From NCBI GenBank assembly GCA_036429605.1, contig JAVFKD010000015.1, positions 1,077,421 to 1,141,420 on the forward strand: a stretch of 64,000 bases of DNA. Direction: 5' to 3'. Shown here piece by piece: positions 55,361-64,000 of the stretch (position 1 is the stretch's first letter; every line of letters begins with the position of its first letter). The position numbers and the translations under genes are program-made. This DNA comes from Cladobotryum mycophilum (lineage: Eukaryota; Ascomycota; Sordariomycetes; Hypocreales; Hypocreaceae). Under the pieces are notes generated by a model. That model made no database searches, was not told the DNA's origin, and was given only the letters and a program-made list of their open reading frames with translations.

Positions 55361-57091
55361 TGTAAAGATAAGTGATTGAAAGGTGCTTTGGGTTTACTTG
55401 ACAGGTACTGATAGATGTGTATGTAGGTCAAGGGCGCAGAATAGTCGTTAATCTGTAAGCCATAAAATATTGATGGTGCGCTTGGCAGGAGGAGTGGCTG
55501 CTTTTTAAATACTTGGCAAAAGCCTTCCTGCTCCCTCTTGGGTCTGACGTCGATGAGAGAGGGGGCCGCAGTGACAAACTACAAGCTTGAACAACAGCAG
55601 ATCAGGAATTCTAGATTTCGGCAACCTGTGGCTCCCCAATGATGCCCAGTCCTGTTGCGGCAAGGCCAAGGCGCCGGCCTCTGGATATTCGTTTGGGGTC
55701 ATACATCATCGAAATTGGGGAACGATGGACAGGTATGGATGGTGGGAACACCCCCTTCCCCCATGTATCCTCGGTATTGCTTGGTAGGGTAATGGTTTGC
55801 CATGTACAATGAACTATTCATCATCGAAGCACGCTAGAAAGAGGCTGGAGATTTGAAAGTACCTAATGATGGAATGACGGATGCGCACGAATTGACGAGC
55901 AATGACGCAGTTGTCGATCTGGAATCGGGATGGGTGGAGACGAAACGAGTCGACGATCTCAGTTCAGCGGGCCATGACCGTTGAAGTGTGGGTGGGGGAG
56001 GGAGACGGAGAAGGGGGGAGGGGCGTGGATGACGTCTGTGCTTTAGGCTTGGCTCACACCTCCTCGTGATGCCTTGGAACAGGCAGAACCGAGGACTGGA
56101 CTATGAAATCGGATAGGTTGATATGACGGATGCTGGTTACACGGATAGATGGTGTGTGTCAATAATTCGTTTGCGGCCAGGTTTTTCGTGTATCTAATCT
56201 AGATATTATTTCCAGTAAGTGAGTGAGTGCTGTGGAAGGTTCGTGTTGTTGAATGTCACTGAATTGTGTAGGGTAGCTGTATTCTAATGAGGTACGTGGA
56301 GTGGAGAGATGGGACTCGTTCAACCACACCGCCGTAGTAGATCCAATGTCTACCTTTACCTACTCCGTATCTATGTAGTATGTTAACAGATGAATCAAGC
56401 TCTTGGTTGCAATAGCCATCCAACGAGTAATGCACTCTATTTACATACTCTATCAGGCCTATAGAGAGTAATAATATCTCTGGCCATCAAGGTGGTCTAA
56501 AATACCTAGTAGTATTAGATACCGTATTTCGTATCTACGGCAGGATTTCTGACCTTGGATTTAGTCCCTCCTTTATCGGACTTATCAACAATCCAGCAAC
56601 TTGCCATGATGGACGAGTCAGAATCGTTGCCTGTAGCACATGCGGCAGCCCAGGCATCTACAAGCACCGCTATTGGAACTTCAACATGAAAGACACCTGC
56701 TTCTGATAGATGCCACGCCGTTGCCTCAAAAACTGCCAACGTGATCACGCTGACCAGAGTGACATTTGCAAGTACAAGGCAGATGCAGATATAAAATAAA
56801 CGCAAAGCAGCAGACCGTGATAACAAGTTTGAATGGTGTTCCTTTTCGCTCTCTCCTATCCTAAGACACTTCCCCAACAAAGATCCCCACCTAACCCAAG
56901 TCTGGGCCTGTTAGTGAGCAACGCACAGCACAGGAACCCCAGGATTCTTCGGTCGGTCACTGTCTGAGTCAACAGCAGCTTCATATCTGCTTACGAATGA
57001 ATCTTTGAACAGATAATTTATCATAATATTTATTTTCATTCTTCCTTGTTATCTTGTTTCATCGATAACTGGCTGGTCCAGCATCGTCATT
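55361..57091. promoter_or_regulatory. Divergent intergenic region, hydrophilic protein / SGNH hydrolase
   Basis: About 1.7 kb between divergent starts. It contains a TACTCCGTA word at 56361-56369 and CCTAGTA words near 56505. The 121-codon frame at 56515-56880 begins at a non-ATG codon and looks like no family. No gene is supportable here. Confidence 0.4.
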
Positions 57092-58540
57092 ATGCAGCAC
57101 TCCTTGGCCGTCGCAGCTTCAGCACTACTGATTTCTCTATGGAATCTTTCCCCGCCGGTTGTATCTGCCGTCACCCTTCCCAAGACTGTCGACGTCGACG
57201 TCTGGCGGCAATATCATCAGCAATCGCAATATCCACAGTCCATCTTAGGGCCTCGTCCAGGCATGACTGAAAGTTTGATAACCCTCTCATTGTACGCATT
57301 CTGACAGTATCTGTGATTCCAGGTTCTCCCTCAACGCTGAAACCTGCCGGCTTCATTGCCCTTGGGGATTCTTACTCTGCCGGCATAGGGACCGGGCTGT
57401 TCAACGGAACGGAAGACGATTGTCGCCACGGCGTCCACGCCTACCCGATGCTGATCTATAACGATGTCGCAAATATCTCCGACGCCGACTCTGACACTCC
57501 CGCCCTTCAGTTTCTCTCTTGCACGGGATCCACCATTAATGACATGCTTGCCGGTGCCCAGCACAGTCAGATAGACCAGCTCAACACCTCCATCAATGTC
57601 GACTTTGCATTACTATCTATTGGCGGAAATGACCTGGGCTTCTTTGAAATAATGAATAGTTGCATCTTTCGCTTTTACAACTTCTACTCCGGTACCTGCG
57701 AAACTGCTCTCCGGAACGCTGATCAACAGATGGCTGGTCCGGAATTTGAGAACCGGCTCCGCTTAGTTATCATGGAGATTCTTGATCGGGTGCGATGGGA
57801 GAAACATCCTTCCTTCACCATTACCATCACCGGGTATGCGCGCTTTTTCAACGCTGATACAGAGGATTGTGATGATTACTCACTCGGCATCTGGTGGCGT
57901 GGCCCAAAGCTGACGCGCGAGCTACGCCGGCAGATGAATGAAATGGTTATCGCTGTAAATGACAAGATCCGCACTTCGGTTGATAGTATGAATGCCGCCT
58001 TTACGGAACCAAGGGTTCTCTTTATAGATTACGATGACGCCTTCGACGGACATCGATTCTGCGAGGCTGGCGTCATCGAACCCGACTATTTGAGAAACGA
58101 AACTTGGTTCTTCCTCGTCGGTGGTATTGATAACGGCCTGGATATTTCTCCATCGATCTTAGAAACCAGGCATGCAGTTCCACTTCCACCAACGTCCTCG
58201 CTGGTTGATCCTGAGGTATGTCTTGAACCATCTCGACGTTCCGGTGACTGGGGAGAGCGGGCTCTGTGCATGATGGCAATGGCTGCTAGCAAAGACCCAT
58301 CATTGCGAACTGCCGACGGAGAGGTCGTTGCTCAGAATACGATGTGGTATGTCCCCACATATTACGGAAAGACGTTTCATCCCGTAAGTATTTCCTTTAC
58401 TTCATCGATTCTCGTGAGGCAAGATCGGAATTTGCTTCTAATGTGGCGTGACTTAGCGGACTCTTGGCCATATGGCTATCCGGGATCGAGTTTATCAGCG
58501 GTGGCAAGAGGTTCACAATTCGCAAAAGCAGAGGCCCTGA
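57092..58540 (+). CDS. Secreted SGNH/GDSL-type hydrolase
   Basis: Exons 57092-57272, 57323-58383 and 58457-58540 give 441 aa. A signal peptide (VAASALLISLWNLSPPVVSA) opens the protein. Block I is ALGDSYSAGIG with the nucleophile Ser near residue 77, block III is SIGGNDLGFF with Asn near 163, and the last exon completes the catalytic His motif: FHP joins RTLGHMAIRD (His near 419). Cysteines and NGT/NET sequons fit a secreted glycoprotein. SGNH enzymes hydrolyse lipids, acylated polysaccharides or other esters; the substrate cannot be told. The first intron has the weak donor GTTTGA with a CTGAC branch and is the only choice that keeps the frame. The last intron is GTAAGT..CTTAG. The catalytic His would be lost if intron 2 were retained. 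Confidence 0.87.
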
Positions 58541-59241
58541 TATCAACGATTTGGCATTTTGTTTGGTCGGTTCCAGGTTATTATTGTGACTTTATGGAGT
58601 TATCGGCTAATTGGTTCGTATTGTGGGTATTAACATTGTAATGACATGTCCCTATTGTAGAGAGTAACGCTGGCATAAACATGCTATTCACAGTAATTAT
58701 TGGTTGATGAACTACGTGGCATAATGAGTCATGCATATTGGCTTTCAAATAGAAAATGAAATAATAAAACTATGAATCAATGGTAGAATTTACTAAAAGA
58801 ATAATAAACGGACCCCTTTGTCCTAAATGGTAAAGTTGAAAGTGACGATGCATTAGCATATGGATGCTTTAAGCCTGGGGGGTGAGTTTGTGGGGTAATA
58901 GGTACCTTAGGTATTGTACAGAGTACATATAGACTCAAGGTACATCCATATGCAAACGTGGGGCGCGAACCGAATGGCCGGACAAGGTCCCGGAATATCA
59001 TTATTGCATCGCCTCACTTCCCTTTTCGGCACCACCATACACGTGAACCTGCATCGAAGCATCATCTGCCTAATTGACCATAGAGTCATATTCCATCAAA
59101 TCGCAAACTTGTGCGCGCTTCATTATTGATATACTCACACATTCGAACCTGTTTTTACCCTCACTTACCATCCTGAGGCGACACTCTTGTATTGCGACCA
59201 ACCACGGTAGAGACCTCCAACGTAGCGCGCCAACAAACATC
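58541..59241. other. Intergenic spacer, SGNH hydrolase / sgf73
   Basis: About 700 bp between two plus-strand genes. It is AT-rich at the left (3' UTR), with GGTACCTTAGGTA words at about 58900. No supportable ORF. Confidence 0.45.
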
Positions 59242-60696
59242 ATGGCGCCCGATCCAGAGTCACGTAAAGGTAGGAAATTGCGACGAACCCCGTGAGGTAT
59301 TTGCATACTCAACGTGTGTTTACCAGGTGACGATCAAACCATCAAAGTTGCTTCTAAGAAGGACAAAAGGACAGGAACCATCAAATTAAAAAAGCCGCCA
59401 CCGAAGCATACCAAACCAGGCAATTGGATGGATGGGAGCATTATTGATGGTATGCCCCAAGAACACCCATCGGGCCTAATGCATTATTCTAACAATCACC
59501 AAGATGAAAAGAAGAAGATTACTCCTCCCCCCGGTGCCTGTATCGCCAGGTCCAGTGGTAAATCAGCTGGATGATATAGCACGCGAGACGTTTGCGACCG
59601 GTCGACCTTTGGAGGATAGCCCCGAACTACAACAATGCAAGCATTGCAAGAAGAGCGTTCTGAAAACAGCCGCTAAAACACACATCGCGCAGTGCCTCAG
59701 GGTAAAGAAGGAGAAAGCCCAGCGTAAGAAAGAGGCCAGAGAAGCGCGAGAGAGGGCTAAGGAAGCGCTTAGAGAAGAGGAGGCTAGGAAAAATGACGAA
59801 GAAAACGGGGAAGGGAAAGACGAAGAAAGCGAGGTCGAAGAAGAGAAGAAAGTCATCCCCGCCAAGAAGGCTGCTGGAAAGAAACCTGGTGACGACAAAG
59901 GAGGCAAAAAGCGAAAGGCAGATGGAGACCCTGACAAAGGACCCAAAGCAAAGAAGAAGAAGGATGAGCCAAAAGCCAAAATCCCGAAGCCTAAAGGTAT
60001 GTTTATCATGGACTCTTGTTTTGGCATCTTGCTAATCAGCTTGCCTCAGGGCCTGTCGATGTTGAGCGACAGTGTGGTGTTATCCTGCCTAACGGCCAAC
60101 CCTGCGCCAGATCCCTTACTTGTAAAAGTCATAGTATGGGAGCCAAACGCGCCGTGGCTGGTAGATCATTACCATATGATATGCTTCTTGCAGCCTACCA
60201 GAAGAAGAATCAGGCAAAGCAGCAGAGTAAGTCGTCTATACACGCCATCGAAGCGCGATATACCTGTTTACTAATCATATTGTCACCTTTTGTAGAGGCC
60301 GCGCTTGACGCAAACGCACCCCTTGAGGACGAGGACGAAGTGAACAACGGCCCTGTGGATTCGGATGAGGAGACGGGTGCTGTGATGAGTGCCCTTGCCC
60401 ATTGGAATCCACAACCCGTAATACCACAGCCAATTTTTACTCCCATCAAGCGTCAATATCAACTTGCAAGACTACACGAACAGCTACAAATGGCTACTAA
60501 TGGCGGTCGCACAAATATTTTTGCGGTAACGGGCTATGGGGCCCAGAGGCTGCCAGAAGGCCACCCTGGTCTACTTGAAACAGAAGATGCGCCGGGAGAG
60601 CCGGAATCCATGGGACTGTCGGGACCGACGCGATCTTCCAGTTTCGGTATGCCAGCACCACCGTCAAGGTCAATGTCTGTGTCTAGTCGGGCCTAG
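59242..60696 (+). CDS. sgf73: SAGA complex subunit Sgf73 (SCA7 domain)
   Basis: Exons 59242-59269, 59327-59449, 59550-59996, 60050-60226 and 60296-60696 give 391 aa. The N-terminus includes KPGNWMDGSIID. A first zinc motif follows at about residues 80-105 (LQQCKHCKKSVLKTAAKTHIAQC), the region that in yeast Sgf73 engages the deubiquitinase module. Next come a charged Glu/Lys helix and Lys-rich linker, then the SCA7 domain: VDVERQCGVILPNGQPCARS, LTCKSHSMGAKRAV and PYDMLLAAYQKKN. The C-terminus is Pro/Ser-rich. Sgf73/ataxin-7 tethers the histone H2B deubiquitinase to SAGA in the nucleus. Intron 2 (59450-59549) must skip an earlier AG close to the TTCTAAC branch and use CGCCAG, because only that joins the two frames. 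Confidence 0.87.
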
Positions 60697-61705
60697 CGGG
60701 ATCATGGATGCCAGACCGTTTAGATGATGAGACAATTACAGAAGACGAAACCACGTCCGAGAAGAAACTGAAGGGTCAGGTTGATTTCAATGATGAGTTG
60801 AGCAATAGTTGGTATCAAGCGAGGCGTTTGGAGTTTGTTTTTGGCTAGAACCATGATTTGAGATTCGGTTCGGGGGTCAAAGAGTGATAATTGATGATTG
60901 AATGAGGGCATCCTGTGGGGTTTGGGTTTTTTTTTTTTTTTTTTTGGGGGGGGGGGGAGAGGACAAGCAAGCTGTGTTTATGGCTACCTGATGCAGGGTC
61001 GGTGTGTTGGTTATTGTCACAGATTCCCCTTGGTTTCCTTTTATTGTTTTCAGCGTCCTGTCATGTTGCCATTGACTACCATCATTGAAGTGCTGGCACA
61101 TATTCATCATCTTGTCACAGATATTATACCCGAAATTGAATCATGCGACAAACTTTTGATAAAGATATGGCAAATTATGATGTGATGAATATCAAGGGTG
61201 TCAAGCATTTACGAGTAGGATACGCTGAGTATCGGTCCCCAGAGTGCTCGTCATTCACTCCCCCGATATAGATGAAGGCACGTAAGCGATAATCAAGGCA
61301 CGTGGGCCGAGGCTCTACTGCAGTCAGCGACGGTCTCGTGCATGACGTCGTGTCTCGATTAGGAAATCAGCTCCTTGAGTGTCAAAACCAGAGCCGCGAA
61401 AAAGCTCGTGCAAATGGCGAAAACCATAGCCATTCAATAAGGTGGTGGGCCAAGACTCTTTTGCGCGCCATGAAACCAGACAAGAAATCTTGACCATCTA
61501 TTTTCTCCCCGGATTTTTCTTGTGTCCCCCAGATTCCTCCCCGCAAAAAAACCGCCGAAGTGAAGGGAAAGGCCAAAATTTGACTGGAATTTCTTAGTTC
61601 AAGAGAGTTTTTCCAGCTAGCAGACGTTGGCATTAATCGATTTTTTTCATCTTTCAAACTCCCGCCATTCACATCTTCCCCTGCGCCCTCACTCTTCTCT
61701 TTCAC
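60697..61705. other. Intergenic spacer, sgf73 / carrier gene
   Basis: About 1 kb between two plus-strand genes. It contains the T19-G12 tract at 60927-60957. No supportable ORF. Confidence 0.45.
60927..60957. repeat. T19-G12 double homopolymer
   Basis: Nineteen T directly followed by twelve G on the plus strand, about 230 bp after the sgf73 stop codon. Confidence 0.9.
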
Positions 61706-62713
61706 ATGGCGCCGAGACCAGCCCTTATCGCCATCGGCCATGCTACATCAGGATCCATTGGCACAGCGATATCAACCGCCGCTCTCGCTCCCCTCGATCT
61801 CGTCACAACACGCCTGAAAGCACAGCGCCATCTCGGCACCCAGCAATACGATGGCATCCTCGACGCATTCCGCGCCATCGTCACCGATGAGGGCGGCGTC
61901 TCAGCATTGTATAGTGGTCTAGGACCAGACGTCTTTAAATCCATTGTCGACAGTTTCTTGTTCTTCGGCTTCTATAATTATCTTCGAAGACAAAACAAGC
62001 GGCCTGGCATCCTGAAAGAACTTGCGACGGGGGCGTTTGCGGGTGCTTGCGCCAAGGCTTTCACGACGCCGCTCTCAAACGTCGTTACGAGGAAGCAAAT
62101 GTCCTCTAATCAGGAATCTTTGTGGAAAATATTCGCCAATATCATTCAGGAAAATGGTATCCTGGGTCTGTGGTCTGGATATTCTGCGACGCTAGTTCTC
62201 ACACTCAACCCCGGTATAACCTTCTTCGTGAATGGAAGATTGGCATCACGCATTATTCCGGCTCTAGAAGAGGAGGATGTGCCCATCGCATGGGCAGCCT
62301 TCTTGCTAGCAGCCACCAGTAAGGCCACTGCGGTGGCCTTGACATACCCTTTCCAGGCTGCCAAGACGAGGCTGCAAATGCCAGCTGACTCGCCAAGGAA
62401 TTCGCCGCGTGGATCGCCACGGTCCCTGTCTCCAACGCAGGAAAAGGATCTTGAAAGCCAGCGTTCAAAACAAAGATCACGATTGTTGAAGCTTTGGAAC
62501 ATGACCATTTTCAGTGTTGTCTATCGAATTATGAAAGATGAAGGCCTGCGAGCTCTCTATGGCGGCCTTCAGGGCGAGCTTCTCAAGAATTTCTTCGCCC
62601 ATGGCCTCACCATGCTCACCAAGGGCCTTATACATCGCTGGGTCATCCGCCTCTGGTACTTCATGGTACCCTATTTGCGCGACATGCGCAGTAGGAGATT
62701 GGCATCCAAATGA
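61706..62713 (+). CDS. Mitochondrial-carrier family protein, peroxisomal ANT1/PMP47 type
   Basis: A single exon encoding 335 aa. Three tandem carrier repeats are visible through the Px(D/E)xx(K/R) signatures and aromatic matches: PLDLVTTRLKAQ in repeat 1, PLSNVVTRKQM in repeat 2 and YPFQAAKTRLQM in repeat 3. Each is followed by a helix with GLWSGY- or ALYGGL-type motifs. A Ser/Pro-rich insertion (DSPRNSPRGSPRSLSP) lies in the third repeat loop. The unusual third-repeat motif (Gln in place of the acidic residue) and the overall pattern resemble the peroxisomal adenine-nucleotide carriers Ant1/PMP47/SLC25A17, which import ATP or exchange CoA/NAD-type cofactors for beta-oxidation. Substrate and organelle are inferred from this resemblance. 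It is convergent with the NOSIP-like gene (113 bp). Confidence 0.85.
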   Translation: MAPRPALIAIGHATSGSIGTAISTAALAPLDLVTTRLKAQRHLGTQQYDGILDAFRAIVTDEGGVSALYSGLGPDVFKSIVDSFLFFGFYNYLRRQNKRPGILKELATGAFAGACAKAFTTPLSNVVTRKQMSSNQESLWKIFANIIQENGILGLWSGYSATLVLTLNPGITFFVNGRLASRIIPALEEEDVPIAWAAFLLAATSKATAVALTYPFQAAKTRLQMPADSPRNSPRGSPRSLSPTQEKDLESQRSKQRSRLLKLWNMTIFSVVYRIMKDEGLRALYGGLQGELLKNFFAHGLTMLTKGLIHRWVIRLWYFMVPYLRDMRSRRLASK

Positions 62714-62826
62714 AAAACTATAATCATCTGGTAGGCTGGCGATGTTTATCAGTCCAGCATCAAGCATCTATGAATAGTGTCCATGTTTTGGACTACAAGT
62801 GATCGGCCTGTGGCGGGATATGCTGT

Positions 62827-63950
62827 TCAGCATTGGAAACTAACTCCAGACTTTTCAACTGTGCTGGACCCTCGTGCAGAGAAGCCCGTTCCTTCAGATT
62901 TGAGCTTCACAAATCCTACGGGAAGAGAGTCTTTAGCATCTGGGTTCTTGGACGAGGATTTGACGCCCGCAGGCATATCGCAAACAAAGCACCGAATAGA
63001 CTCATCCTCGGCTACGTCCTTCTTCTTCGTAGTAGGTATAAGGAACTGTTTGACACAGCTCAGACAAAGGACGTGGCCGCATTTTTCCGCCATGACAGGG
63101 TTCGAAGCGTTTGTGAGCACCTTTCGACATGAAGGGCAGATTGTTTTCTTGTTTTTATTCGAATCTTCTTCTTCTTCAAAATTGATCGTCACCAGTTTCT
63201 GCAGCGAAAGGGCATGTGGATTGTTTTCGGTAGAGGCAGGGCATATCGGTTTCGTCTTGGCCTCTTTTGTTACTGGCGGTAACTTGCTGTTTTGCACATC
63301 TGGCGTTAGGGAGGGCGTCCAAAATGAGGGAAGTGACGGCTTAGAAGACTTGAGGTATCTGTTAGTATAGATGATCATGTGATAGTAGTCATCAAGATGT
63401 AGATGATGTATGAAGTCTGTAGTCTTACCTTTTCGTCCTCAATTGCTTTCCTTGCCTTTGCCTTGTCCTCCTTGGCGATGCGATCCAATTCATCACCATC
63501 TAGTACAAACTTTCTCTTCGTCCCCGCATGGGCTGCTAAATCTTCCTTTTCCTTTGGCACATCATTGTCCGAAACTCGCGTATTATTGGTACCGGTCAAT
63601 CCAGCCTGCGTCAGTTCAAAGTCTCGCACCGCCCTCTCTTGCTCTTCATCATCCTCAACAGCGCGGATCCTGGCATTCTCCTGCTCGGCATTCTGGCGTG
63701 CCTTTTCAGCTCTTTTGAGCTCCTTCTTCTGTGCTAGTAGATTCGCCAAAGCGCACTCGCGGCAGAATATATCGCCCCGTTGACAAGCTACGGGTTCCCT
63801 TGCGATTTCGAGGCAGAGACCACAAGATCCAAAGGGTAAGAAGGAATCGCGATTGAGGCGGGCTGAACTCGACGTCCAATTGGATTTGGCCAAGGCGCGT
63901 TCATAGGACGTAAAGACGGGCCGGGTGGTGTTTCGCTTGCTGTGCGACAT
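62827..63950 (-). CDS. NOSIP-like RING/U-box protein
   Basis: Exons 63429-63950 and 62827-63348 give 347 aa. The start MSHSKRNTTRPVFTSYERA is typical of NOSIP homologues. A first degenerate RING/U-box is at about residues 42-65 (CGLCLEIAREPVACQRGDIFCRECA), followed by a coiled coil (KKELKRAEKARQNAEQE). The second zinc/RING-like module near the C-terminus reads TICPSCRKVL, then AEKCGHVLCLSCVKQFL and IRCFVCDMPAG. The intron has a GTAAGA donor, an ACTAAC branch and a CTCAAG acceptor (the AG inside ACTAACAG is too close to the branch and out of frame). NOSIP-type proteins are nuclear E3 ligases associated with the spliceosome in animals. The left end overlaps no other gene and the right end leaves 50 bp of upstream sequence in the window. 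Confidence 0.87.
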
Positions 63951-64000
63951 TGTGGCAGCTTAAAGATGTTTATACTGCTAGGTAAGTAGGATGGAGGATG

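Noticed and set aside
56515..56880. 121-codon minus-strand ORF with a hydrophobic stretch
   Set aside because: The start is not ATG, the sequence resembles no known family, and no plausible upstream exon was seen.
59520..59550. A third homopolymer frameshift, in sgf73
   Set aside because: A GT..AG intron from 59450 to 59549 with good donor and branch site joins the two frames without any sequence change, so splicing is the simpler explanation. It is kept as a low-interest finding.

Overview
This window is nuclear DNA from a filamentous ascomycete, most likely a Sordariomycete and plausibly Hypocreales. The evidence is short introns (about 45-180 bp) with GT..AG ends and CTAAC/CTGAC-like branch sites, fungus-specific families (Zn2Cys6 and C2H2 regulators with fungal transcription-factor domains, DUF2985, GH64, Sgf73, Dml1, Ptm1), and gene-poor spacers full of GGTACCTA and TACTCCGTA words. 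There is no sign of prokaryotic, plasmid, organellar or viral sequence. I found no rRNA, tRNA, CRISPR or intact transposon.

Layout. 0-12 kb: a partial acidic, Gln/Pro-rich protein gene running off the left edge; sen15 (tRNA splicing); a DUF2985 membrane protein; a Yippee protein; an SLC35F6-like transporter; and a 747-aa protein of unknown function. 12-31 kb is a dense housekeeping block: clu1, an FHA-forkhead factor, the poly(A) polymerase pap1, dml1/misato, a thioredoxin-fold AhpC/TSA-like protein, ptm1 and a U-box cyclophilin. Most neighbours here are divergent or convergent. 31-43 kb is a cell-wall and regulator block: a Zn2Cys6 factor, a GH64 beta-1,3-glucanase with no visible signal peptide, a GPI-type GH16 glucanase and a two-finger C2H2 factor, all on the minus strand. 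43-49.5 kb has no recognisable gene. 49.5-64 kb: a Cdc25-type Ras exchange factor, a low-complexity hydrophilic protein, a secreted SGNH hydrolase, sgf73 (SAGA), a peroxisomal-type mitochondrial-family carrier and a NOSIP-like protein.

There is no operon logic, as expected for a eukaryote. Themes that recur are mRNA/tRNA processing (sen15, pap1, U-box cyclophilin, NOSIP-like), mitochondrial distribution (clu1, dml1) and growth control and wall remodelling (forkhead, Ras-GEF, GH16, GH64). I inferred exon structures by hand from frame continuity, splice consensus and family conservation, and list them in each entry.

I did not find a convincing new biological system. The main points for follow-up are two genes that need one extra G in a G-run to stay in frame (the C2H2 factor near 40857 and the hydrophilic protein near 55310), the 6.5-kb gene-free spacer, the intergenic-only sequence words, a perfect hairpin at 5695-5730, the leaderless GH64 enzyme, and the unidentified 747-aa and hydrophilic proteins.
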